NCBI RefSeq assembly: GCF_003285005.1
Contig: NZ_QMFA01000012.1
Coordinates: 1 to 64,000 of the forward strand
Direction of reading: 5' to 3'
Length of the DNA: 64,000 bases
Origin: Paenibacillus sp. YN15
GTDB taxonomy: Bacteria; Bacillota; Bacilli; Paenibacillales; NBRC-103111
The notes beneath the pieces are model-generated. The model was given only the letters and a program-made list of their open reading frames with translations. It searched no databases and had not been told where the DNA came from. Made by a program: the position numbers and the translations under genes. This document shows, piece after piece, positions 1 through 7,257 of the stretch; the first letter of the stretch is position 1; the number at the start of each line of letters is the position of its first letter.

Positions 1-97
1 TACTGAGTTATTCTTACGTACTCAAGGGTTTAAGCTATTTTTTCAGGTGCGAAAGTTGAGTTATTAACTGAGCAAGTTCATAAGGAGGGTTTGAGTA

Positions 98-1225
98 ATG
101 TTGAACGTGTTTGATGTTGCCCATACGCTTGTGAATCATATCAAGGCCAATTATCCGGAAGACATTGCAATTATCGCTTATTACGGGTCGTATGCTCAAG
201 GAACGGCTACTAAGCGTTCTGATTTGGACTTCTTTTTTATTCCTGCCACTTCTAACGGTTATCGTGCCGGCATCCAGTTTATTATTGACGGCATAAGCTT
301 TGACTTTTGGCCTATCGGTTGGGAGCGCGCGGAAAGAATGGCTTCATTTAAAGAACCGCTAACTACGATTATCGCCGATTGCAAATTACTTTATATTCGT
401 TCAGATGAGGACCGCGAACGCTTCATGAAGCTGCGTAACATAAGCGCCACCTTACAGCAGCCTGAAAATAAACAAAAACTGGTTGATCTGTCAGAGGCTG
501 AACTTCATGATGTTTATGCGAGTTTGTATAAGATGAGCCGAGCAGGCGATGGGGATAATATTAGCTTTTACCGCTCAGAAGCGCAAAAGGTTCTGACAAA
601 GGTGCTGCAAAGTCTTGCGCTGTTAAATCAATCGTACTTCACCAAAGGGTTTGGTAAAAACAAGGAGGAAATATTGCGATTACCGTTAAAACCGGCTGGC
701 TTGGAGTCCTATATGAACACGATTATGCATGGTGTTACGGCGGGAGGTATTTTGCAGGCTTGTGAGCAGCTGACAGCAGATACTCTTGAATTAGTATTGG
801 CACAAATGGAAAAGCACACTGGCTCTCCATCTTATCGGGATAGAATGAAAGGCCATTACGAAGAGGCAAAGGGGGTTTTGGACAAAATCATTACGGCTTG
901 CGAAATGAAAGATTTTGATACGGCTTTTTACTATGCGGTCCATGTGCAGAATGAAATCGCCGGCTTTTTATTTTTTGCCGAAACCGGGCAGTGGCCATGC
1001 CACTTAATGGCTTACTCAGCATATCAGCAATTTTACATAAAAGCGGGGCTCCCGGAGCTTATTCCCCTTCTCAATTCCCATGATTTATCGCAACTGGAAG
1101 CAGGTATACACCATTTGAGTTCTTGTTTGGAAAGCCATTTACGTTCCAAAGGAGTCGAAATCAATCGGTTCCAAGATATTGAACAATTCGAAGCGTTTCT
1201 TAGGAATAAGGCGGAAAGTTCATAA
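98..1225 (+). CDS. Nucleotidyltransferase-fold protein
   Basis: Probable nucleotidyltransferase of the minimal NTase / kanamycin-nucleotidyltransferase superfamily; it would transfer a nucleotide group to an unknown small molecule, RNA or protein. The signature GSYAQGTATKRSDLDF starts at G30-S31 and supplies metal ligands D42 and D44; D69 in ISFDFW is the likely third carboxylate. Residues about 130-375 are largely helical, reminiscent of HEPN-type partners, but I see no clear catalytic RxxxxH. AAGGAGGG lies 8 bases before the ATG. It stands alone, followed by a repeat array. An antibiotic-modifying role is possible but not supported by context. Confidence 0.8.
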   Translation: MLNVFDVAHTLVNHIKANYPEDIAIIAYYGSYAQGTATKRSDLDFFFIPATSNGYRAGIQFIIDGISFDFWPIGWERAERMASFKEPLTTIIADCKLLYIRSDEDRERFMKLRNISATLQQPENKQKLVDLSEAELHDVYASLYKMSRAGDGDNISFYRSEAQKVLTKVLQSLALLNQSYFTKGFGKNKEEILRLPLKPAGLESYMNTIMHGVTAGGILQACEQLTADTLELVLAQMEKHTGSPSYRDRMKGHYEEAKGVLDKIITACEMKDFDTAFYYAVHVQNEIAGFLFFAETGQWPCHLMAYSAYQQFYIKAGLPELIPLLNSHDLSQLEAGIHHLSSCLESHLRSKGVEINRFQDIEQFEAFLRNKAESS

Positions 1226-1358
1226 AATTAACGGGGATGATAGTTCAACAAGGGATTATGGATTTGCCAAACCGCCGTTTTCCTGCCGCTATATTCAGCT
1301 TCCAGGTTCCGCCGCTGACCGCTCGTCTTTCGTGGCTGGGGTGTTGCAGTTGCTCTTT

Positions 1359-1548
1359 TTACGGAACTCAGCGCCCCTTATGGAGCAATATTGCCACCTT
1401 CTCGCCTGCAACGGAACTCAAATACCCTTATTTACTCAAATTTATGCTTTCTCCCCCTTCCTCCCCCCGTTTCCCCCTGGTAAGAGTCGCTGAGTTCCGT
1501 CCGCCAACATAAACAAATTTGCCCTTTAAGCGTCGCTGAATTCCGTTA
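1359..1548. repeat. Four-unit phased repeat array 1
   Basis: Four 22-bp units sit at 1359-1380 and 1409-1430 (forward) and 1481-1502 and 1527-1548 (inverted). In one orientation they share ACGGAAYTCA near the start and CTTA at the end. Centre-to-centre steps are 50, 72 and 46 bp. This is the only array whose two outer steps differ. The rest of the 1226-1685 gap shows no gene. Confidence 0.8.
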
Positions 1549-1685
1549 CAGCCCCCCCTCCTCTCTCCTCTCCCAACTCCCGTTCAAGCAGCTTCAGACT
1601 TCCGCCGCCGACCGCCCATCATTCGTTGGCAAGCTCCCATCGCCGCTTCTCCAGACAGCCCGGACAACTCGCTTACAACTTCTCG

Positions 1686-1714
1686 TTGCCGCCATAGCCG
1701 CCGCGGGTTATAAT
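1686..1714 (+). promoter_or_regulatory. Sigma-A-type promoter before the nuclease/HTH gene
   Basis: TTGCCG at 1686-1691, a 17-base spacer, then a perfect TATAAT at 1709-1714. Transcription would start near 1721, about 90 bases before the ATG at 1812, and would run straight into the hairpin at 1739-1780. Confidence 0.55.
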
Positions 1715-1738
1715 ATTGGCATTACTGGTTGTGAAGCA

Positions 1739-1780
1739 CACACCGCTATGATCCTTTCTATGGGATCTGGCGGTGTTTTT
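1739..1780 (+). terminator. Intrinsic terminator / possible attenuator in the leader
   Basis: ACACCGC (1740-1746) pairs with GCGGTGT (1770-1776), with GATCC/GGATC pairing inside, followed by TTTTT. It lies between a good promoter and the ribosome binding site of the 1812 gene, so it either ends a ~60-nt transcript or attenuates the gene. Confidence 0.7.
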
Positions 1781-1811
1781 GCTTTATTTACATTATAGGA
1801 GGAGTGAGGAA

Positions 1812-2501
1812 ATGTCGGGTTTTGCGCAAAAGTATGAGGCATGGCTGCAGAGTCAGATTGCGGCTGAAAAAAATCACCGCAGGCGTGAAATACTGGAGAA
1901 AGGTTTGGGGCATGGAACGGTGGAGTTTCTGCGGACGATCTGGTTTCCCACGGTAAGAAACTTTGATTACCTCTATCCGGAATGGGAGGTCAGGGATTTT
2001 CACAACGGGTACCGGTACGTGGATTTGGCCTACATGCCGGGAGGGCTAAAGGGAGGCATCGAAATTCAGGGCTACGGGCCCCATGCCCGGGATTTGGATG
2101 TCCGCCGGTTCAAGGATTTATGCTGGCGGCATTGCCTGCTGGCTCTGGGTGGCTGGACGTTTTTGCCGATAGCCTATCCGTCCATTCAGGAGGAGCCCGA
2201 ACGTTGCCGGCAGCTGGTGTTGGCGTTTATCGGCAGGTTTATGTCGCCGGATTCGCCTGATCAACTGGCGGCTCTTGAGGCGGAAACTCTGCGTTACGCC
2301 AGACGGGTGATGCGTCCCTTTCCCGCAACGGAGCTCGCCTCCCATCTGCGCGTCACGGTGCGGTATGCCAGACGGTTGCTGCAGCATTTGGCCGAATTGG
2401 AGCTGGTTCGGGTTACCAACGGCAAGCAGCGAAATCGGTTGTATGGCTTAACGGAAATGAGCGACTCTTACGCCGGGAAATTGCAGGTTTCCAAAAAATA
2501 A
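1812..2501 (+). CDS. Restriction-endonuclease-fold protein with C-terminal winged helix
   Basis: 229 residues of uncertain function. The central part (YVDLAYMPGG, then GIEIQGYG, then H and RRFKDL, then GGWTFLPI) resembles the DUF559/Vsr-like PD-(D/E)XK fold: D, about 13 residues, then E-x-Q where active nucleases normally have E-x-K or E-x-D. About residues 160-215 (PATELASHLRVTVRYARRLL) look like a winged helix. It could be a DNA-binding regulator with an inactive nuclease fold, or a divergent nuclease. The start is set by AGGAGGAG 8 bases upstream; an in-frame ATG at 1773 lies inside the leader. The last 17 residues and the stop codon lie in repeat array 2. Confidence 0.7.
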   Translation: MSGFAQKYEAWLQSQIAAEKNHRRREILEKGLGHGTVEFLRTIWFPTVRNFDYLYPEWEVRDFHNGYRYVDLAYMPGGLKGGIEIQGYGPHARDLDVRRFKDLCWRHCLLALGGWTFLPIAYPSIQEEPERCRQLVLAFIGRFMSPDSPDQLAALEAETLRYARRVMRPFPATELASHLRVTVRYARRLLQHLAELELVRVTNGKQRNRLYGLTEMSDSYAGKLQVSKK

Positions 2502-2724
2502 CGGAACTCAGACGCCGTTAATGGCCGAAAACGAGGCATAAACAAGCATAGACGGCCTCTTTCCCCCATTAGCGGCTCCTCAGTTCCGTTGCAAAATCAA
2601 AACCGGCAAATTTGTCTATTAAGGTGCTCTGAGTTCCGTTAGCGTAACCCCGTACGGAGCGACAGACTGAGCAGGTCCAAACTCGGCACAGCGTCCACCG
2701 CACAAGGTGCTCTGAGTTCCGTTA
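2449..2724. repeat. Four-unit phased repeat array 2 with an extra copy
   Basis: Units at 2449-2470 and 2499-2520 (forward) and 2570-2591 and 2620-2641 (inverted); steps 50, 71, 50 bp. A fifth unit at 2703-2724 is a near-identical copy of the fourth with 21 of 22 bases the same. The first unit is inside the 3' end of the preceding gene and the second begins on its TAA stop codon. In one orientation the units begin YAACGGAA and end CTTA or GTTA/GCTA. Confidence 0.85.
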
Positions 2725-2799
2725 GCGAAACTCTGGCGCACACCCCCAGCCTGAGCTAGCCGGACTCGGCTCAGCAGTTAGCGCCGCCGCCCGGCGCGC

Positions 2800-2838
2800 A
2801 AAAAAGCAGCGGGCGCCGCATCCGCGTTCCCGCTGCTT
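2800..2838 (-). terminator. Intrinsic terminator of the ABC exporter operon
   Basis: On the minus strand AGCAGCGGG (2837-2829) pairs with CCCGCTGCT (2813-2805) and is followed by a T run at 2804-2800, 36 bases beyond the stop codon of the 633-residue ABC half-transporter. Confidence 0.8.
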
Positions 2839-2873
2839 CTCCCGCTGCTCCCCCGTTGGCGCAGCTTGCTTGC

Positions 2874-4775
2874 TTACCCCACTTCCACCTCGCCGCCAAC
2901 ACCGGCGGTGGTGAACTGGCTGTTGTACAGGTCGGCGTAGAAGCCTCCCGCGGCCAGAAGCTCCTGGTGGGTGCCCTTCTCGATGACCTTGCCGTGGTTC
3001 ATCACCAGGATCAGATCCGCATCCCGGATGGTGGACAGCCGGTGGGCAATAACGAAGCTGGTCCGGCCTTGCATCAGCCGGGTCATGGCCTTCTGGATGT
3101 ACACCTCGGTGCGCGTATCCACGCTGCTGGTGGCCTCATCCAGAATCAGGATGGCCGGATCGGCCAGAATAGCCCGGGCAATGGTCAACAGCTGCCGCTG
3201 CCCTTGCGAAATATTGGACGCATCCTCGTTCAAGATGGTGTTGTACCCGTCGGGCAGCGTCCGGATGAAGCGGTCCGCGTGCGCTGCCTTGGCCGCCGCG
3301 ACAATCTCCTCCTCCGAAGCGCCCTTCCGTCCGTAGGCGATATTATCGCGAATGGTGCCGTTAAACAGCCAGGTATCCTGGAGCACCATGCCGAACAGGC
3401 TGCGCAGGCTGCCCCGCTTCCAGTCGCGGATATTGCGGCCGTCGATGGTAATGCTGCCGTCCCCCACCTCGTAGAAGCGCATCAGCAGGTTGACCAGCGT
3501 AGTTTTGCCTGCTCCGGTAGGACCGACAATGGCTACCGTCTGCCCCGGCTTCACCTCAATATTCATATCCTCGATCAGCGGCGCATCCGCCTTGTAGCCG
3601 AAGTTCACATGCTCGAAGCGGACGGTGCCCTGCACGGAATCCGCAGCGGCAATGGCCGTTGCCGCATCCGGCTCCTCTTCCGTCTCGTCCAGAATCTCGA
3701 AGACCCGCTCCGCAGAAGCGATGGTGGCCTGCAGCACGTTGGCGATATTGGCCGTTTGCACAATAGGCTGAGTGAACTGGCGCATATAGGAGATAAAAGC
3801 CTGCACATCACCGATGTTCATCCGTTCGCGGGCGACGAACAGACCGCCCACTACACAGATCAGCACATACCCTACGTTATTGACGAAGTTCAGCACCGGC
3901 ATAATAACACCCGAAACAAAGTTAGCCTTATAGCCGGCTTCGTACAGTCTTTCATTAATCTCCTCGAATTTCTTGGCTGAGGACTCCTCGCGGCCGAAGG
4001 CCTTGACGATATTATGCCCCGTATACATCTCCTCGATATGGCCGTTCAATTCCCCCAAGGACCGGGCCTGGGCAATAAAATGGCTCTGCGAGCGTTTGGC
4101 AATCACTTGAGTAATAACAGCGCTGGCCGGGAGAGTCACCAGAGCAATCAACGTCATTATCGGGCTGATGGTGAGCATCATGACCAGAATTCCGATAATC
4201 GTGACCACAGAGGTAATCAGCTGGGTCAGACTTTGCTGCAGGGTGGTGCTGATGGTGTCGATATCGTTGGTGACGCGGCTTAAGATTTCCCCATGCTTCC
4301 GTCCATCATAATAACGGAGCGGAAGGCGGGTCAGCTTATCCTTCACCTTCTGGCGCAGATCATACATGGCCTTTTGGGCCACGTCCGCCATAATGAATTG
4401 GGTAATGTATGTGAAAAAGGCGCTTAAAATATACAGCCCGATCAGAATCAAACAAATCTGGGCGATATAATCGAAATCAATGGCTGCTCCCGGCACCTTG
4501 GCCACAAACTTGGCCATTACGCCTTCAAACAGCTTGGTTGTAGCTTTCCCCATAATCTTCGGGCTGACAATGGAGAACACCGTAGACAGGATGGCCACCA
4601 GGAAAATTGCCAGCAGCTTGCCCCGGTACGGGGACATATATTGAACCAGACGCTTGAAGGTGCCTTTGGCGTCCTTGGCCTTCTCTACCGGGCGTCCGAA
4701 GCCGCCGGGCCCCCCTCCTCCGGGACCGCCGCCGCCATGGCCGCGTTTGGGACGGTTCGATTGATTCTCACTCAT
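2874..4775 (-). CDS. ABC exporter half-transporter, catalytic subunit
   Basis: 633-residue membrane-plus-ATPase protein that with its upstream neighbour should form a heterodimeric type IV multidrug/lipid exporter (YfiB/YfiC, LmrCD family). The N-terminus is Gly/Pro rich, the membrane domain spans about 50-340, and the ATPase domain about 385-620. Walker A is GPTGAGKT at 418-425, the signature is ISQGQ at 522-526 (not LSGGQ), Walker B is LILDEATS with catalytic E547, and the switch is IAHRLST. So it carries the competent ATP-hydrolysing motifs while its partner carries the intact signature. Its ATG overlaps the partner's stop by 4 bases (ATGA), implying coupled translation. Confidence 0.93.
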   Translation of the reverse strand: MSENQSNRPKRGHGGGGPGGGGPGGFGRPVEKAKDAKGTFKRLVQYMSPYRGKLLAIFLVAILSTVFSIVSPKIMGKATTKLFEGVMAKFVAKVPGAAIDFDYIAQICLILIGLYILSAFFTYITQFIMADVAQKAMYDLRQKVKDKLTRLPLRYYDGRKHGEILSRVTNDIDTISTTLQQSLTQLITSVVTIIGILVMMLTISPIMTLIALVTLPASAVITQVIAKRSQSHFIAQARSLGELNGHIEEMYTGHNIVKAFGREESSAKKFEEINERLYEAGYKANFVSGVIMPVLNFVNNVGYVLICVVGGLFVARERMNIGDVQAFISYMRQFTQPIVQTANIANVLQATIASAERVFEILDETEEEPDAATAIAAADSVQGTVRFEHVNFGYKADAPLIEDMNIEVKPGQTVAIVGPTGAGKTTLVNLLMRFYEVGDGSITIDGRNIRDWKRGSLRSLFGMVLQDTWLFNGTIRDNIAYGRKGASEEEIVAAAKAAHADRFIRTLPDGYNTILNEDASNISQGQRQLLTIARAILADPAILILDEATSSVDTRTEVYIQKAMTRLMQGRTSFVIAHRLSTIRDADLILVMNHGKVIEKGTHQELLAAGGFYADLYNSQFTTAGVGGEVEVG

Positions 4776-6499
4776 GCGATCTCCTCCTCGGAAAGCTGGG
4801 ACGCCACAATTTCACGGTAGACGCCGCAGGTGGACAGCAGCTCCTTGTGCTTGCCCATACCGGCGACACGTCCGTCCTCCAGCACAATAATCCGGTCCGC
4901 ATCCACCACAGTGCTGACCCGTTGGGCCACAATCAGTACAGTGGCATCCCCGGTCTCATGGCGCAGGGCGGCCCGCAGACGGGCGTCCGTCTTGTAATCC
5001 AAGGCCGAGAAGCTGTCGTCGAAGATATAGATTTCCGGCTTGCGGACCAAAGCCCGGGCGATGGAGAGACGCTGCTTCTGTCCGCCGGACAGGTTGCTGC
5101 CTCCTTGGGAAATCATGGAGTCGAAGCCCTGCTCCATCTCCTGGATGAAATCCAGAGCCTGGGCGGTAGCGGCTGCATTGCGCACCTCTTCGTCGGTAGC
5201 GTCCTCCTTGCCGAAGCGGATATTATCCGCAGCCGTACCGGTGAACAGCACCGCCTTCTGAGGGACAAAGCCGATCTTCTGCCGCAGCGCCTCCTGGGTC
5301 ATCTCCCGGACATCCACGCCGTCCACCAGCACATTCCCGTTTTCCACATCATAGAAACGGGGGATCAGCTGAATAAGAGTGGATTTGCCCGAACCGGTGC
5401 CCCCGATAATGGCCGTCACCTCGCCAGGCTCCGCTTTGAAGGTGATGCCGGACAACACCGGCTGCTCGGCCCCCGGATACCGGAAGGAAACATCCTTGAA
5501 TTCCACATAGCCCTTTTGGCCCTTGGCGGATTTGGGGGAGGCGGGATCGTCGAATTCCGGCTCCATCGCCAGCACTTCATTAATACGGATGGCGGATGCT
5601 TGCGCCCGCGGCACCATGACGAACATGAAGGAAGCCATCAGGAAGGAGAACATGATCTGGAACACATATTGGACGAAGGCCATCATATCGCCTACCTGCA
5701 TTTCGCCGATATCGATGCGCTTGGCGGCGAACCAGGTAACCGCAATAACCGTAAAGTTCATAATCAGCATCATGGCAGGCATAAAAAACGCCATCAGCTT
5801 GTTGACCCGGATGCCGGTGTCCGTCAGCTCCCAGTTGGCGCCGGTGAAGCGCTCCTTCTCATGCTCATCGCGGTTGAAGGCGCGGACAACGCGGATGCCC
5901 ACAAGGAATTCCCGCAGCACCAGGTTCAGCTTGTCGATGCGCTTTTGCATAACCTTGAAATACGGCATGCCCTTGGAGGCGATAAACCAGATGGTCAGGC
6001 CCATCACCGGCAGCGAAATCGCCAGAATCCACGTCAGAATGTGGTCCCGGTTGTAGGCCATAATCAGACCGCCGATGCCCATAATCGGAGCGGAAATCAT
6101 CATCCGCAGCATCATGATCAGCACCTGCTGCATCTGCTGCACGTCGTTGGTGGTCCGGGTAATCAGGGAGGCGGTGCCAACGGCGTCGAACTCCCGCAGA
6201 GTAAAATTGCCCACGTGATGGAAAACCTTGCCCCGCAGATCGCGGCCAAAGCCGATGGCGATGCGCGAGGAGAGGTACATGGCAATCACGGAGCAGATGG
6301 TGCCGCCCAAGGCGATCAGGAGCATCCAGCCGCCGGTGGACCAGATATAGCCGGTATCTTTTTGCACAATGCCCTTGTCCACAATGTCCGACATCAGCGT
6401 CGGCAGATACAAATCGGACAGGGACTGGAGGAACAGAAGCGCCACAGCGGCTACAAGCAGCCAGCTGTAAGGCTTCAAATAACGAAAGAGCTTCAGCAC
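4772..6499 (-). CDS. ABC exporter half-transporter, degenerate subunit
   Basis: 575 residues; membrane domain about 10-310 and ATPase domain about 330-570. Walker A is GGTGSGKS at 366-373 and the signature LSGGQ at 470-474 is intact, but Walker B reads IFDDS with D495 where the catalytic Glu belongs, and the switch His is replaced (VAQRVST). These changes are typical of the degenerate site in heterodimeric exporters, so ATP is expected to be hydrolysed mainly at the partner's Walker motifs with this protein's signature. It lies between the MarR gene and the catalytic half-transporter in one operon. The exported substrate is unknown. Confidence 0.93.
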   Translation of the reverse strand: MLKLFRYLKPYSWLLVAAVALLFLQSLSDLYLPTLMSDIVDKGIVQKDTGYIWSTGGWMLLIALGGTICSVIAMYLSSRIAIGFGRDLRGKVFHHVGNFTLREFDAVGTASLITRTTNDVQQMQQVLIMMLRMMISAPIMGIGGLIMAYNRDHILTWILAISLPVMGLTIWFIASKGMPYFKVMQKRIDKLNLVLREFLVGIRVVRAFNRDEHEKERFTGANWELTDTGIRVNKLMAFFMPAMMLIMNFTVIAVTWFAAKRIDIGEMQVGDMMAFVQYVFQIMFSFLMASFMFVMVPRAQASAIRINEVLAMEPEFDDPASPKSAKGQKGYVEFKDVSFRYPGAEQPVLSGITFKAEPGEVTAIIGGTGSGKSTLIQLIPRFYDVENGNVLVDGVDVREMTQEALRQKIGFVPQKAVLFTGTAADNIRFGKEDATDEEVRNAAATAQALDFIQEMEQGFDSMISQGGSNLSGGQKQRLSIARALVRKPEIYIFDDSFSALDYKTDARLRAALRHETGDATVLIVAQRVSTVVDADRIIVLEDGRVAGMGKHKELLSTCGVYREIVASQLSEEEIA

Positions 6500-6612
6500 A
6501 GTCTCATCATCTCCAATTATCCTGAAATCGCGTCGCCCGTACCCGGAGCAAAAGTAGTCCGCATCCCTTTTTCCGAGGGTGCCGGGCGTCTATTTAGCAT
6601 AAAACAAACTGC

Positions 6613-7083
6613 TTACTCGCATTCAACGGGCTTGCCGCCAACCTTATCTTCGTCATGCTGCAGAAGCCGGTCGCGCACAAGAGTCAATCCCTCCTTCATT
6701 TTCTCCTTGTCCTCGGGGGTCAATGCACCGAAATACTTCTGCTCCATATTGGCAAAAGCTTTCCTGACCTGAAGACAAAGCTCCTTGCCCTTGTCTGTCA
6801 GATAAACCCGGGACACTCGCTGGTCCTGCGGATCAGGACTGCGGCTGACATAACCGCTGGCCTCCATCCGCTTCAGCATAACCGTCAGCGTCGCCGGCTG
6901 GATATGCAGATGATCGGCAAGCTCCCGCTGCTTAAGCCCGCTTTTGTGGGCCAGAACAAACAAGACCGGCGGCTGCCCCGGATACAGCCCAAGGGGCTCC
7001 AGAGTGGCATGGACCAGTTGAAAATGAAGCCGGATCACTTGATTGAACAGCTGATACAAGGAATTTGTCTCTATATGAAACAA
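6613..7083 (-). CDS. MarR-family transcriptional regulator
   Basis: 156 residues with the MarR winged-helix core: the recognition region LKQRELADHLHIQPATLTVM, then LKRMEASGYVSRSPDPQDQR as the wing, and C-terminal dimerisation helices. It is the first gene of a three-gene operon with the two ABC exporter halves, so it is very likely the local repressor whose release by an effector turns on export. A palindrome overlaps its presumed promoter about 110 bases upstream. Length is normal for the family. Confidence 0.9.
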   Translation of the reverse strand: MFHIETNSLYQLFNQVIRLHFQLVHATLEPLGLYPGQPPVLFVLAHKSGLKQRELADHLHIQPATLTVMLKRMEASGYVSRSPDPQDQRVSRVYLTDKGKELCLQVRKAFANMEQKYFGALTPEDKEKMKEGLTLVRDRLLQHDEDKVGGKPVECE

Positions 7084-7190
7084 GATTCCATCCCACCTCC
7101 CGGAATTTCACCTCTAGCCAAGCTGACCATAGCAGGCATAAGCCTCATTCGCCCAAACAAGCCCGCAAAAAAAGGTTAGCCGTCAAACAA

Positions 7191-7229
7191 TTAGGCACCT
7201 AACTATATTACACGATTTTCAAGCCAAAA
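7191..7229 (-). promoter_or_regulatory. Promoter and MarR-type operator
   Basis: Minus strand: a -10-like TATAGT (7207-7202) with a weak -35 near 7229-7224, immediately followed by TTAGGTGCCTAA (7202-7191), a 12-bp perfect inverted repeat apart from its TG centre. A dyad at the start site is where a MarR autorepressor would bind. Confidence 0.55.
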
Positions 7230-7257
7230 GAAACCGGAACAAATTCTTAAAATTATA

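Noticed and set aside
98-1225. Aminoglycoside resistance gene
   Set aside because: The nucleotidyltransferase motif is present but there is no closer resemblance to known resistance enzymes and no mobile context.
4847-6772. Long plus-strand open frame of 641 codons over the ABC exporter
   Set aside because: His/Gly/Gln-rich translation with no family resemblance; it is the antisense shadow of the half-transporter gene.
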